A stretch of 64,000 nt of DNA from Lachnospiraceae bacterium (GCA_910576545.1 CAJTKM010000007.1:50976-114975); one strand, 5' to 3'. Positions 15,332 through 25,609 are shown, counted from the first letter of the stretch. Notes: generated by a model not told the origin, from the sequence alone. Numbers and translations are program-made.

Positions 15332-17974
15332 ATGAAAAAATTAGGCGTAAATGAAATCAGAGAAGCATTCCTTGCATTCTTCGAGAGCAAAGAGCATCTG
15401 CGTTTGCAGAGTTTCTCCCTTGTCCCCCACAACGACAACAGCCTGCTGTTAATCAATTCCGGCATGGCGCCGATGAAAGCGTATTTCACCGGTCAGGAAA
15501 TCCCGCCCAGAAAGCGTGTAACGACCTGCCAGAAATGTATCCGCACAGGCGACATTGACAACGTTGGCAAAACCGCACGTCACGGCACATTTTTTGAAAT
15601 GCTCGGCGATTTTTCCTTTGGCGATTATTTCAAAAATGAGATTATCCCCTGGTCCTGGGAATTTGTGACGGAAGTGCTGGAAATCCCCGAAGACAAGCTG
15701 TATGTCACCATTTATGAGGAGGACGATGAAACCGGCAGCATCTGGCACGAAAAAGTCGGCCTGCCCTGGGACAGAATCAAAAAACTGGGCAAGGAAGACA
15801 ATTTCTGGGAGCACGGCACAGGCCCCTGCGGCCCCTGCACGGAAATCTATTTCGACCGCGGCGAAGCATACAGCTGCGGCAAGCCGGACTGCGGCGTAGG
15901 CTGCGACTGTGACCGTTATATGGAATTTTGGAACCTCGTCCTGACGCAGTTCAATGCCGAGGAGGACGGCACCTATACCGAACTGGCATCTAAAAATGTG
16001 GACACAGGCATGGGGCTGGAACGTATGGCAACCATCATGCAGGGCGTGGATTCCATTTTTGACGTAGATACCGTCAAAGCGGTACGTGACGCTGTCTGTG
16101 CGAAAGCTGGGGTAGAATACGGCAAAGACCATAAAACAGACGTTTCTGTCCGTGTAATCACAGACCATATCCGTTCCGTTACCATGATGACGGCAGACGG
16201 CGTACTGCCCTCCAACGAAGGACGGGGCTATGTACTGCGCCGCCTGCTGCGCCGCGCTGCACGCCACGGCAAGCTCCTGGGCATTCAGGGCGAATTTCTG
16301 GCAGAGCTTTCCAAATCCGTTATCGCATGCAGTGGCGACGCATACCCTGAATTAGTGGACAAACAGGATTACATTTTCAAAATCCTTTCCACCGAAGAAA
16401 ATGCATTCTACAAAACGATTGACAAAGGCATGGAAATTTTGAAGGCGGATATTGAGGAAATGAAAGCGGCAGGGCAGAGCGTCATGAGCGGCGAAAAATC
16501 CTTCCGGCTTTACGATACCTATGGCTTCCCTATCGACCTGACAAAGGAAATTCTGGAAGAAGCTGACATGCGCGTAGATGAAGACGCATTTTCGGCAGAA
16601 ATGAAGGCGCAGAAGGAACGCGCACGTTCCGCCCGCGCGAAATCCAACTACATGGGCGCAGCGGAAACGGTTTACAATGAAATTCCCACAGAACTGCAAA
16701 CAGCTTTCGCGGGCTATGACGTTTCTGAGGTTGCTGACGCAAAAATCATTGCGCTCGTTGCAAACAACGAAATTTCCGGCACGGCACAGGCAGGGGACGA
16801 AGTCGCGGTATTTTTGGATAAAACCCCCTTCTATGCGGAAAGCGGCGGCCAGGTGGGCGACCATGGTACGATACGCACTGCAACCGGCACAGTTACGGTT
16901 ACAGACTGTGTAAAGGTTGTCGGCGGAAAAACCGCGCATACGGGTACAGTGGCAGATGGCACAATTGCACTGAATGACACAGCTTCTGCAGCGATTGACG
17001 AAGCCCTGCGGCTTTCCTCCTCCAGAAACCACAGCGCAACGCACCTGCTGCATAAAGCCCTGCGGACAGTGCTGGGCAGCCATGTAGAACAGGCTGGCTC
17101 TTATGTCAGCCCTGACAGACTGCGCTTTGACTTTACGCATTTTACGGCAATGACGCCCGAGGAATTGAAAGAAACCGAGCGTCTTGTCAATGAAGCTGTT
17201 TTCGCAAGCTACGCGATTTCTGCGGAGGAAATGCCGATCGACGCGGCTCGTGAAAAAGGCGCGATGGCTCTGTTTGGGGAAAAATACGGTGATGTTGTCC
17301 GCGTGGTGGATATGGGCGGTTACAGCATTGAGCTTTGCGGCGGCGCGCACCTGAAAAATACGGCGCAAATCGGCTCCTTCAAGATACTTTCCGAAAACGG
17401 CGTTGCGGCAGGCGTAAGAAGAATCGAAGCCCTGACCGGCGAAGGCGCGCTGAAATATTATCAGGCGCAGGAGGACGAAGTCCGCACGCTCTGCAAGCTG
17501 GTAAAAGCCGCACCGGAACAGCTTCTGAACCGCGTTGAACAGCTTCTGGCGGAACAGAAGGAAATGGCAAAAGAACTGGAAAAACTCAAAGCGAAAATGG
17601 CAGGCGGTGCGGCGGAAGGCATTCTTTCCGGCAAGGTGGAAATCAACGGCATGGCTGTGCTTGCGGCAGAAGTCAAGGATATGGACGGCAATGCTATGCG
17701 CATTCTTGGCGACCAGCTCAAGGATAAACTGGGCAGCGGCGTAGTTGTGCTTGCCGGCGCCAAGGACGGCAAGGTCAGCCTGCTGGCAATGGCAACGGAG
17801 GACCTTGTGAAAAAAGGCGTACACGCCGGAAATATCATCAAAGCGGCGGCGGCAGTCTGCGGCGGCGGCGGCGGCGGACGCCCGAATATGGCGCAGGCGG
17901 GCGGCAAGGACGCCTCTAAAATTGGCGATGCGCTGGAAAAAGCAAAAGAGATCATAGCGGAACAGACGAAATAA
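15332..17974 (+). CDS. alaS: Alanyl-tRNA synthetase
   Basis: An 880-residue class II synthetase that charges tRNA-Ala with alanine. The N-terminal catalytic domain shows SFSLVPHNDNSLLLINSGMAP and RHGTFFEMLGDFSFGDYF. The editing domain carries the zinc-site motif HSATHLLHKAL near residue 567, with ELCGGAHL further on (near 668). A C-terminal coiled coil and a DHHA1 domain ending in the GGGGGGRPNMAQAGG segment complete the protein. The start at 15332 follows AAGGAGG; an upstream in-frame extension runs through the MITE-like repeat and is rejected. It is controlled by the T-box at 14764-15034. Confidence 0.97.
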   Translation: MKKLGVNEIREAFLAFFESKEHLRLQSFSLVPHNDNSLLLINSGMAPMKAYFTGQEIPPRKRVTTCQKCIRTGDIDNVGKTARHGTFFEMLGDFSFGDYFKNEIIPWSWEFVTEVLEIPEDKLYVTIYEEDDETGSIWHEKVGLPWDRIKKLGKEDNFWEHGTGPCGPCTEIYFDRGEAYSCGKPDCGVGCDCDRYMEFWNLVLTQFNAEEDGTYTELASKNVDTGMGLERMATIMQGVDSIFDVDTVKAVRDAVCAKAGVEYGKDHKTDVSVRVITDHIRSVTMMTADGVLPSNEGRGYVLRRLLRRAARHGKLLGIQGEFLAELSKSVIACSGDAYPELVDKQDYIFKILSTEENAFYKTIDKGMEILKADIEEMKAAGQSVMSGEKSFRLYDTYGFPIDLTKEILEEADMRVDEDAFSAEMKAQKERARSARAKSNYMGAAETVYNEIPTELQTAFAGYDVSEVADAKIIALVANNEISGTAQAGDEVAVFLDKTPFYAESGGQVGDHGTIRTATGTVTVTDCVKVVGGKTAHTGTVADGTIALNDTASAAIDEALRLSSSRNHSATHLLHKALRTVLGSHVEQAGSYVSPDRLRFDFTHFTAMTPEELKETERLVNEAVFASYAISAEEMPIDAAREKGAMALFGEKYGDVVRVVDMGGYSIELCGGAHLKNTAQIGSFKILSENGVAAGVRRIEALTGEGALKYYQAQEDEVRTLCKLVKAAPEQLLNRVEQLLAEQKEMAKELEKLKAKMAGGAAEGILSGKVEINGMAVLAAEVKDMDGNAMRILGDQLKDKLGSGVVVLAGAKDGKVSLLAMATEDLVKKGVHAGNIIKAAAAVCGGGGGGRPNMAQAGGKDASKIGDALEKAKEIIAEQTK

Positions 17975-18059
17975 ACATACAATCAAATCAGCCCTGCTCT
18001 GGCTGCGTATCCATGCTGTCAGGGCAGGGCACTTAAACAGTTAGAAATGGGGAATTGCA

Positions 18060-18671
18060 ATGCACACATATGTCACACAGTTTGTTATGGCATACCACGC
18101 GGAACAGGACCACCTGCGCGCACTTCTGCCGGAGGGCTTTGAATCCCTCCGCCCTGTCCTCCGCATCAATGCGGAAATTCGCAGGGGCAGAAAAGACACA
18201 ATTTATCTGGAGCTGAATACACCCGTTGCAGGCTTCGGCAAACGCGGCTGGCTGAACATTGCAAACTGGGAAAGCCCTGAAACAGATATTTCCTGTAAAA
18301 CAGCCAAAAATGCGACAGTTTTCCGCGCCCCCTTTCTGGAAATCTGCTTTACCCGCCTCGGCAAAACTGGCGGCTGTCCGGCTGAATCTGACAATGACGG
18401 CTGTTTCTTTCCCTGTGATACAGTAAAGTTCCGCCCTGCCGAACGCATAGACCAGAATAAGGAATTTTGCAGCTGTAAATTTGCATGGAAATTTGACGAA
18501 AACAGCGCGTATGGCGTAAGCACTGGCGGAACATCTATTGTTGCCATGCCGACAGAGCCAAAACAAAGGTATGACAGACAGGCTCTGACTGCCCCCAACG
18601 CTGCGGCAATCCCATGCGGGCAGATTTTAGGAGCATACGCCGTTTCATTCGTGCGCATCGTGCAGGAATAA
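18060..18671 (+). CDS. Conserved hypothetical protein, possibly acetoacetate decarboxylase-like
   Basis: A 203-residue soluble protein. The start, YVTQFVMAYHAEQDHLRALLPEGFESL, followed by RINAEIRRG, recalls the opening strands of the acetoacetate decarboxylase-like fold, where a 'LLP-G' turn is common. This is only a resemblance and I cannot point to a catalytic lysine. Several Cys residues occur in the middle (residues 80-140). It lies 85 bases after alaS on the same strand; a 7-bp GC-rich hairpin without a T run separates them, so readthrough from alaS is possible. Confidence 0.55.
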   Translation: MHTYVTQFVMAYHAEQDHLRALLPEGFESLRPVLRINAEIRRGRKDTIYLELNTPVAGFGKRGWLNIANWESPETDISCKTAKNATVFRAPFLEICFTRLGKTGGCPAESDNDGCFFPCDTVKFRPAERIDQNKEFCSCKFAWKFDENSAYGVSTGGTSIVAMPTEPKQRYDRQALTAPNAAAIPCGQILGAYAVSFVRIVQE

Positions 18672-18813
18672 GCTTTCCAGTTCTGCGAACCATCGGAGAA
18701 AGGCATGAGGACAGTGCGGCGGCATAAAATATTTTTGCGCCCCTGCTTCGATTTATGCTATAATAATGATATTATAGAAGTAAATCCGAAAATGCAGGCA
18801 AGGAGGTATTGTT

Positions 18814-19236
18814 ATGCAGAAAGTTAACCACGAAAACACACCGGCGGCGGTCCAGCGGCATCCTTTTCTGATGCGCATTTTGGCATATGCGCCCATTGTT
18901 CTGGCGTCCTGCTGTTTCTTCCCGCTCCGGCTTCCAGCGGAGTATCTGGACGGCATGATACTGTTTCTTCTCCTGATAACTGCCTGCAATCTGGGCAGCC
19001 TGCTTGCCTGTCTGTATGGGAGGGGGAAACTTGCCGCCGTATTTCTCCGGCTGCTGGCGTTCACCGTATTGGGGCTGGCGTGCAGATACCTTCTGGAATA
19101 TGGCGAGGTTTCCAATACATATAACTTCACACTGATAAACACAGTAGTTTTCCTGTTGTTGTTCCCCCTCGGGACAGCCGCCGCCTATCTCTTTTTCGCG
19201 GCGCGGCGTTTCCCCTGTGCAGACAGTATACAATAA
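18814..19236 (+). CDS. Four-helix membrane protein of unknown function
   Basis: A 140-residue protein with four hydrophobic segments (near residues 20-40, 47-68, 73-92 and 103-130) separated by short charged turns, and a brief cytosolic N-terminus. I do not recognise a family. AAGGAGG lies about 8 bases before the ATG, and a TATAAT box at about 18761 suggests its own promoter, though no good -35 box pairs with it. A strong terminator follows, so it looks monocistronic. Confidence 0.6.
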   Translation: MQKVNHENTPAAVQRHPFLMRILAYAPIVLASCCFFPLRLPAEYLDGMILFLLLITACNLGSLLACLYGRGKLAAVFLRLLAFTVLGLACRYLLEYGEVSNTYNFTLINTVVFLLLFPLGTAAAYLFFAARRFPCADSIQ

Positions 19237-19275
19237 ACAAAATTTCAGGCGCAAAACGACATGCTGTTTCAAAAA

Positions 19276-19337
19276 GCGGCTCCTTCCTCTGTTTTTCGTG
19301 CATTTTCCGCATGAAACAGGAAGGAGGCGTTTTTTTG
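19276..19337 (+). terminator. Terminator after the four-helix membrane protein gene
   Basis: CTCCTTCCTCTGTTT pairs with AAACAGGAAGGAG (two-base bulge) around a loop of about 20 bases, and is followed by seven T. Confidence 0.8.
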
Positions 19338-19492
19338 TTCCTTTACCCTTCCGGAAAGATGTGCTATACTCGTTAAAACAAATTTTTTCCATCACTGCAT
19401 ATTTTTACAGGGACGGATAGTAAAAAACAGCTGTTTTTCGGCTATGCTGATAGAGAGTATGGTAACATCTATTGAAGGAGGACAATCAGAGT

Positions 19493-19753
19493 ATGAAGGG
19501 ACATTCGCCACAGAATATATGGATTTTGCTGCTCCTGCTTTTGGCAGGGGTTGTTTTGGGAGGATTTTTCGCCAATCTGTTCGGAGGCTTTTCCGGGCTG
19601 GGCTGGCTGGCGTATGGCAGCAGTTTCGGGCTGACCTCGCCGCTCGTGCTGGACCTTGGCGTACTGACATTGCAGTTTGGCTTTACCATACGCTTCACCA
19701 TCGCCGGCCTTATCGGCATCGTACTGGCATTTTTTCTCTACCGCCGGCTGTGA
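19493..19753 (+). CDS. DUF4321 family membrane protein
   Basis: An 86-residue protein with an N-terminal membrane helix (IWILLLLLLAGVVLGGFFANL), a glycine-rich middle containing GWLAYGSSFGL, and a second helix at the C-terminus ending in arginines. The pattern 'LDLGVLTLQFGFTIRFTIAGLIG' near the end is characteristic of DUF4321, which in Clostridia sits just upstream of mreB or maf-radC-mreB. The function is unknown; the position suggests a cell envelope or shape role. The ATG at 19493 is preferred over a TTG seven codons earlier, because that TTG lies before the GAAGGAGG site. Confidence 0.8.
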   Translation: MKGHSPQNIWILLLLLLAGVVLGGFFANLFGGFSGLGWLAYGSSFGLTSPLVLDLGVLTLQFGFTIRFTIAGLIGIVLAFFLYRRL

Positions 19754-19849
19754 AAAAAAACCGGGGACTTTGGTATCCGCTTCTGCGTCCCGGGCCTTCG
19801 CTTTCCTTCCCGCAGTTCTTAAGAAATTCCAAAATATACGCGTCTTTTC

Positions 19850-19878
19850 TTGAAAAAACAGCCGAAAAGATGTATGAT
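19850..19878 (+). promoter_or_regulatory. Promoter of mreB
   Basis: TTGAAA and TATGAT are separated by 17 bases, about 140 bases upstream of mreB. The AT-rich leader between has no recognised element. Confidence 0.5.
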
Positions 19879-20016
19879 AAAATATAAGGCAAAATTTTCA
19901 GTATCCATGAAAAAAACAGTCAAAAAATATCAAAAACACATGAAAAAACAATCAAAATAAACTGAAAACCAACACACGCCCGCAGGGCGGCTGATGCATA
20001 GCGAAAGGGGTAAATT

Positions 20017-21045
20017 ATGTTTTCCAAAGATATGGGTATCGACCTTGGCACCGCAAACACGCTGGTATATATGAAAGAAAAAGGCATTATTGTAAATGAA
20101 CCTTCCGTTGTCGCCATCAACACACAGACAAAGGAAGTTCTTGCCGTTGGCAACGAAGCAAAGGATATGATCGGCCGCACACCCGGCAACATCGTGGCAA
20201 TCCGCCCGATGAAAGACGGCGTTATCGCAGATTTTGACGTAACGCAGGCAATGCTGCGCTATTTTATCAATAAAGCATATGTCCGTTCCATGTTCGGGCC
20301 GAAGCCGCGCATTGTCATCTGCGTGCCCTCCGGTGTAACGGAAGTGGAAAAGCGCGCGGTCATGGAAGCAGCTGTTGCTGCCGGTTCAAAAGACAAGGAC
20401 ACCTACCTGATTGAGGAACCTATGGCGGCGTCCATTGGCGCGGGGCTGCCCGTAGCCGACCCGACAGGCAGCATGGTTGTAGATATCGGCGGCGGCACGA
20501 GTGAAGTCGCAGTCATTTCCCTTGGCGGCATCGTCACGAGCACGTCCCTGCGCGTAGCGGGCGATGCTTTGGACAACGCCATTGTCAACTATATCAAGCG
20601 TGAATTTAACCTTGCCATTGGCGACCGTACTGCGGAGGAAATCAAAATCACCATCGGTTCCGCGTTCCCGCTGGAACGGGAGGAAAAAATGGAAATACGC
20701 GGGCGCGACCTGTTGAGCGGCCTGCCTAAAACGATTGAGGTCAATTCTATCCATATCCGTGAGGCCTTGAGCGAACCTGTCGGCTCCATTATCGACAGCA
20801 TCAAGCAGACTCTGGAAGCGACACCGCCCGAGCTTGCGGCAGATATCATGGAATACGGCATCACGCTGACAGGCGGCGGCGCGCTTCTGCGCGGGCTTGA
20901 CGAACTGATTACGTCAGAAACGGGCATGCCCGTGAATATCGCAAACGAGCCGCTGAACTGTGTGGCTCTGGGCACAGGGCTTGTTCTGGAGCACATTGAC
21001 ACGCTGAAATCCGTACTCGTTTCGCCCAGAAAGCCGATCTTCTAA
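20017..21045 (+). CDS. mreB: Rod shape-determining protein MreB
   Basis: A 342-residue bacterial actin that organises the elongation peptidoglycan machinery along the membrane. The phosphate-1 loop is in [16 protein letters not shown] at the start, phosphate-2 in [18 protein letters not shown] near residue 160, and the adenosine motif in [17 protein letters not shown] near residue 290. Length and motifs are standard for MreB/Mbl. It starts the mreBCD-PBP2-minC run, separated from mreC by 240 bases of palindromic repeat. Confidence 0.97.
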   Translation: MFSKDMGIDLGTANTLVYMKEKGIIVNEPSVVAINTQTKEVLAVGNEAKDMIGRTPGNIVAIRPMKDGVIADFDVTQAMLRYFINKAYVRSMFGPKPRIVICVPSGVTEVEKRAVMEAAVAAGSKDKDTYLIEEPMAASIGAGLPVADPTGSMVVDIGGGTSEVAVISLGGIVTSTSLRVAGDALDNAIVNYIKREFNLAIGDRTAEEIKITIGSAFPLEREEKMEIRGRDLLSGLPKTIEVNSIHIREALSEPVGSIIDSIKQTLEATPPELAADIMEYGITLTGGGALLRGLDELITSETGMPVNIANEPLNCVALGTGLVLEHIDTLKSVLVSPRKPIF

Positions 21046-21046
21046 A

Positions 21047-21270
21047 GCCTGAAGACCATGGGGTACTGCCCATACCCCGCAAGGGGTTTCACCCCCTGCC
21101 TCTTTTTCCGCCGCACATTCGTGCGCTTGAGAAATAAATTTATGCTCAGCATAATAAAATTTCCTCTCGGAAAACGCAGTTTTCCGAAAATAAAGTTTGG
21201 GATCAAACCCTTTTCAAAGGGTTTGCATGGTGCGGGACGGCGTCCCGCGGTTTTCGCCTTTATCGCCATT
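21047..21270. repeat. Palindromic intergenic repeat between mreB and mreC
   Basis: GC-rich repeat of the family also seen at 35061, 35826, 40620, 44640 and elsewhere. Blocks recognisable here are CCCCGCAAGGGGTTTCACCCC, a GCCGCAC...GTGCG palindrome, AAACCCTTTTCAAAGGGTTT and GGGACGGCGTCCCG. Each block can fold into a small hairpin. It interrupts the shape operon just before the mreC ribosome-binding site. Confidence 0.7.
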
Positions 21271-21286
21271 GAAAGGAGCGTTCGTT

Positions 21287-22162
21287 TTGCAGCAGTTCCT
21301 GGAACGCCATAAAAAGCATATCATCCGCGCGGTTACGCTCGTGCTTGTCATCGTTGCCGTAGCCGCAAGCTGGAAAAACATAAACGCCACACTGTTGGAA
21401 AGTGCCATCGGCGTTGTTGTCACGCCTTTTCAGGACCTGACAACAGGCATCAGCAGCTGGGTAAACACAAGCATCACCTCCGCCCGTGAAAAAAGGGATC
21501 TGAAAACGGAGAATGAGGAGCTGAAAACCCAAATTGCGGACCTTTTGGCGGAAAATAAGCGTCTTTCGCTCTATGATGAGGAAAACAAGCGCCTTTCCGC
21601 ACTGCTGGATATTGCCCAGCGTTATCCTGAGCTGGAAAGCACAGGTACATCAGTCATCGCCAAAGACCCCGGCGTATGGTACGATGTTTTTACAATCGAC
21701 AAAGGCACAAACGATCAGATGACCGCAAATATGGTGCTGATTGCGCCGGAGGGGCTTGTCGGCAAAGTGCTGGAAAGCGGGCTGACCTATTCCAGCGCGC
21801 AATCCATACTGGACAGCCGCAGTTCTGTCCCTGCCATGAGCCTGCGCACAGGCGACCTTGGTGTTGTCAAGGGCAGCTACACGCTTTTGAACGAAGGTCT
21901 GTGCACTATGGAATACATCGACGCGGAGGCGGAAATTATGGTAGGCGATGAAATCGTGACCTCCCACCTTTCCGATATTTATCCCGCCGGAATTCCCATA
22001 GGCAAGGTGGCAGAGCTTGAAACAGACCCGAACGGGCTGACAAAATACGCCATCATTGAGCCTTTTGTAGATTTGAAGCACCTGACTACCATACTGGCTG
22101 TCAGCAAGGGCGGCAGCGGAGAAACCACACAGCTGGAAAATCAAACGGAGGATACCCCATGA
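21287..22162 (+). CDS. mreC: Rod shape-determining protein MreC
   Basis: A 291-residue membrane-anchored elongasome protein. One N-terminal helix (AVTLVLVIVAVAASW), a coiled coil at about residues 60-105 (KRDLKTENEELKTQIADLLA) and the extracytoplasmic beta-barrel domain, with the typical GLVGKVLESGLTYSSAQSIL segment. I choose a TTG start at 21287 because AAAGGAG lies 8 bases upstream; an ATG 90 bases earlier lies in the palindromic repeat. It overlaps mreD by four bases. Confidence 0.93.
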   Translation: MQQFLERHKKHIIRAVTLVLVIVAVAASWKNINATLLESAIGVVVTPFQDLTTGISSWVNTSITSAREKRDLKTENEELKTQIADLLAENKRLSLYDEENKRLSALLDIAQRYPELESTGTSVIAKDPGVWYDVFTIDKGTNDQMTANMVLIAPEGLVGKVLESGLTYSSAQSILDSRSSVPAMSLRTGDLGVVKGSYTLLNEGLCTMEYIDAEAEIMVGDEIVTSHLSDIYPAGIPIGKVAELETDPNGLTKYAIIEPFVDLKHLTTILAVSKGGSGETTQLENQTEDTP

Positions 22163-22671
22163 GGCTACTGATTACGGCCCTGATGGTTTTTATCAATTTC
22201 ATATTGCAGACTACACTGCTTCAGATGTTTGCCATCCGCGGCGTCTTGCCCAATACCGCGCTGATCATCGCCGTTTCCTATGCACTCCTGCGCGGCAGCC
22301 GGGAAGGCGCGTTCGTTGGCATTGGCGCGGGGCTTTTGCAGGATATTTTTTTCAGCGGCACGCTCGGCGCGTATGCCCTGCTATATGCTGTGCTTGCCGT
22401 ACTGTTCGGGCGCAGCCAGCGTGATTTTTACCGCGAAAACTACCTTCTGCCTGTGCTGTTTTGCAGCATTGCGGCGTGCCTGTGCGAAGGCGCAGTGTAT
22501 ATAGTCGGCTTTGTATTTCAGGGAATGGGCAATCTGCTATATTTCCTGTTTCAGGTCATGCTGCCGGTAATGGTTTATACTGCCGTCATCACCGTCCCCA
22601 TCTACCGGATACTGTTTGGTGTAAACGACTGGCTTGAATTGAAAGAAAAATATAAATACCGCTTGTTTTGA
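22159..22671 (+). CDS. mreD: Rod shape-determining protein MreD
   Basis: A 170-residue, strongly hydrophobic protein with five or six membrane helices. It shows GVLPNTALIIAVSYALLRG and the conserved GAGLLQDIFFSGTLGAYAL motif of MreD. It starts within the mreC stop codon (ATGA). It works with MreC and PBP2 in lateral wall synthesis. Confidence 0.92.
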   Translation: MRLLITALMVFINFILQTTLLQMFAIRGVLPNTALIIAVSYALLRGSREGAFVGIGAGLLQDIFFSGTLGAYALLYAVLAVLFGRSQRDFYRENYLLPVLFCSIAACLCEGAVYIVGFVFQGMGNLLYFLFQVMLPVMVYTAVITVPIYRILFGVNDWLELKEKYKYRLF

Positions 22672-22740
22672 ATCGCCGCTTTGTGCATACGTTTTTGCGG
22701 CAGGCAGGGTATTTTTCACACCCTGTTACGGGAGGAATAG

Positions 22741-25590
22741 ATGAGAGATTATTTGGAACGGTATCTGGAACATTTTCTGGATTTATGCAAAAACAGAATA
22801 TTCGTAATGCTCTGCGGCATTATCGTGATGTTTTCGGCTATCGCCCTGCGCCTGTTTTCGTTACAGATCGTACACGGCGAGGAATACCGGGAATCCGTTA
22901 TGGTCAGCACGTCAAGGCAGCTGAACGTCCCCGCATCACGCGGCGGAATATATGACCGTTACGGCAGGCCGCTTGCGGTCAACCGCGTGGCATACAGTGT
23001 ACAGGTGGACGGCGGCGTTACACAGGAATTTTCCGAAGACGAGCAACGTGCGCTTGTCGGTGCATTGGTGGATTATCTATGGGAAAACGGCAGTACGCAG
23101 GTCGATTCTCTCCCCATCACCTCCCGCGCGCCCTATTCCTTTACTTTCACAGGAACGGCGGAAGAACGGGAGCGGCAGGAAACCCGCTGGAAAAGCTCCA
23201 TCGGGCTGAAGAAAAAACAGCTGGAAATGACTGCCGGGGAATGTCTGGATTACCTGATGGAGCAGTATAACGTCCCCGAAACGCTTCCGCCTGACCAGAA
23301 AAGAACGCATCTTTCCCTTTGCATGTGCGGCAGCCGCAATATTATGGCCCTGACGCTGGCGATGAAACTGAGCAGCTTCGGTGAAACTCTTTCCGATGAA
23401 CTCCCGCTGGAACGGGAATACCCCTATTCCTTCCAGTTCAACGACAACGCTGCACGGGAAAAAAACTGGAAAGAAAGTATGCAGATGGAAGATGACCAAC
23501 TGCAATATGATTCCCTGCAAACACTGGATTATCTGCGGGATTATTTCGGTCTGCCTGAGGGCCTGCCTGAACAGCTCACCCGCGATACGCTGGGAATCCG
23601 CTATTCCCTTTTCCTGAAACGCTACCAGCAGTTCCAATCCGTCACAATTGCCACAGTTGTCAGTGATAAAACGCTTGCTTATGTGGAGGAAAATCAGGAT
23701 ATTTTCCCCGGCGTAACAGTCAGTACGGTTTCCCTTCGGGAATACCCGCAGGGGAAATATTTTTCCCATATTCTGGGCTATATCCGCCAGATGACGGAAA
23801 ATGATTATCCGCTGTATAAAGATGACCTTGCCCCCGATGGCTCCCCGCTGTATACCACAACGGACATCGTTGGGCAGGACGGTATGGAGCGGCTTTATGA
23901 ACGCCAGCTGAATGGCGTGGACGGGAAAGTTGAAATCGAAGTTGACAGCCAGGGGCGGCGCATGAGTGTCATTGACGCAACAGACCCCATCGCCGGAAAA
24001 GACCTTTTCCTGACGTTGGATATCGAGCTTCAGAAAACTGCTTTCGATGCACTGGAAAACCAGCTGAAAAACGCCATTGTTTCTAAGCTGACAACTTCAG
24101 GGAAAAATGCCATTTCTACGGCAGAGCTGTTTTCTACAATGATTAGCGCAAACCACATTTCCTCCTCCAAGCTGATGCGGGCAGAGGGTGGTGAGCAGCG
24201 CGCGCTGTATGAACGTTTCCTTGCTTCCGAACCGGAGTTTGACCCTGAGCAGGATGATGCTGTTACCGCTGTGCAGAATTTCCTGCTGGACGGCGTTTCC
24301 CGCGGGACGATACCGCCGCGCCAGTTCATACTGATTATGGCGGAACAGGGTGTTATCACGCTGACAGACTCAGAACGGAATGCTGTTGCAAGCGGCGCAA
24401 TGGGTCCGTTGACCGTTATACTGAATAAACTGCAAAGCGGCGACCTTACCCCCGGCGAAACCGCGCTTGACCCTTCGACAGGCTCCGTATTCGTTTCGCA
24501 GGTGGGCAGCGGGCAGGTGCTGGCAAGCGTAGCATATCCTTCTTACGATAACAACGAGTTGGTCAATACGTTCAATAATTCGTATTATAACAGCCTTCTG
24601 GAGGATACTAACACGCCACTGGTCAACCGCCCTTTGAAGCAGAAAAAAGCCCCCGGCTCAACATTCAAAATGATTTCCGCGCTGGCCGGGCTGGAAACCG
24701 GAACAATCACCCAAAACACCGTTATTCAGGATAAGGGTATTTTCACCGATACAGGCTTTCCATATGCCCGCTGCTGGATTTACAGCAACACAGGCAGCAA
24801 TCATGGCAGCCTCACAGTGGCCCACGCGCTTGAGGTTTCCTGCAACTACTTCTTTTACGAACTGGCTTACCGCATGGGCAATGCCGAAAACGGCGGCACG
24901 ATAGAATCCATCACGACGCTGAACGAATACATGGCAGCATTCGGACTGAATACCTTCACCGGATTGGAGCTGGACGAATACGGGCCGACAATGGCATCGC
25001 CTTATAATAAGGAACGGGCTGTCAAAACGCTCAACCCTGACGCAAGCACGAGCCGAACCCGCTGGACAGACGGCGATACCATCCGAACCGTCATCGGCCA
25101 GTCCGTAAACAGCTACACGCCTGCGCAGATTACAAAATATATTTCCACGCTTGCCAACGGCGGCACGCTTTACAAACTGCATATGGTAGACCATATCCAG
25201 AACGCCGATGGCAGCCTTTATCAGCAGACAGATGAAATTGTGGAAAATGTCACGACCTTTCAGGAGGAAAATTTACAGACAGTTTACGAAGGGATGCGGC
25301 TTGTTGCTTATGGCAGCCACGGCACGCTCCGCCGCCAGTTTGACGACCTGCCTGTGGAAGTGGCAGTGAAAACAGGCACAGCGGAAGAAGATAAAAACAG
25401 AAGCTCTCATACATGGTTTGTCTGCTTTGCTCCGGTCGATGATCCGCAAATCGCCATTACGGTCATGATTCCGTTCGGCGAAGGCAGCGGCGCGCTTGCG
25501 CAGGAGGTTGCCAAGTCCATCATACGGGAATACCTTGGGCTGGATTACCAGCCGCAGAATACGGCAATGCAAACCATATTAGCAGAATAA
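22741..25590 (+). CDS. mrdA: Penicillin-binding protein 2 (elongation transpeptidase)
   Basis: A 949-residue class B PBP that cross-links lateral wall peptidoglycan. One N-terminal helix (about residues 20-42) is followed by the PBP dimerisation domain beginning QLNVPASRGGIYDRYGRPLA. The transpeptidase domain has the active-site STFK at Ser640, SCN at 700-702 and KTG at 877-879. It is much longer than the roughly 600-700 residues of the enterobacterial enzyme. Extra sequence lies around residues 120-290 and again around 440-580, between the DIELQKTAFDAL motif and the GSGQVLASVAYPSYD motif. Such long PBP2 forms occur in Lachnospiraceae. It follows mreD by 69 bases. Confidence 0.92.
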   Translation: MRDYLERYLEHFLDLCKNRIFVMLCGIIVMFSAIALRLFSLQIVHGEEYRESVMVSTSRQLNVPASRGGIYDRYGRPLAVNRVAYSVQVDGGVTQEFSEDEQRALVGALVDYLWENGSTQVDSLPITSRAPYSFTFTGTAEERERQETRWKSSIGLKKKQLEMTAGECLDYLMEQYNVPETLPPDQKRTHLSLCMCGSRNIMALTLAMKLSSFGETLSDELPLEREYPYSFQFNDNAAREKNWKESMQMEDDQLQYDSLQTLDYLRDYFGLPEGLPEQLTRDTLGIRYSLFLKRYQQFQSVTIATVVSDKTLAYVEENQDIFPGVTVSTVSLREYPQGKYFSHILGYIRQMTENDYPLYKDDLAPDGSPLYTTTDIVGQDGMERLYERQLNGVDGKVEIEVDSQGRRMSVIDATDPIAGKDLFLTLDIELQKTAFDALENQLKNAIVSKLTTSGKNAISTAELFSTMISANHISSSKLMRAEGGEQRALYERFLASEPEFDPEQDDAVTAVQNFLLDGVSRGTIPPRQFILIMAEQGVITLTDSERNAVASGAMGPLTVILNKLQSGDLTPGETALDPSTGSVFVSQVGSGQVLASVAYPSYDNNELVNTFNNSYYNSLLEDTNTPLVNRPLKQKKAPGSTFKMISALAGLETGTITQNTVIQDKGIFTDTGFPYARCWIYSNTGSNHGSLTVAHALEVSCNYFFYELAYRMGNAENGGTIESITTLNEYMAAFGLNTFTGLELDEYGPTMASPYNKERAVKTLNPDASTSRTRWTDGDTIRTVIGQSVNSYTPAQITKYISTLANGGTLYKLHMVDHIQNADGSLYQQTDEIVENVTTFQEENLQTVYEGMRLVAYGSHGTLRRQFDDLPVEVAVKTGTAEEDKNRSSHTWFVCFAPVDDPQIAITVMIPFGEGSGALAQEVAKSIIREYLGLDYQPQNTAMQTILAE

Positions 25591-25609
25591 GTTACAGGAG
25601 GGGAAAAGT

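Noticed and set aside
16352..17986. Minus-strand frame of 544 codons opposite alaS
   Set aside because: Antisense shadow; alaS is certain.
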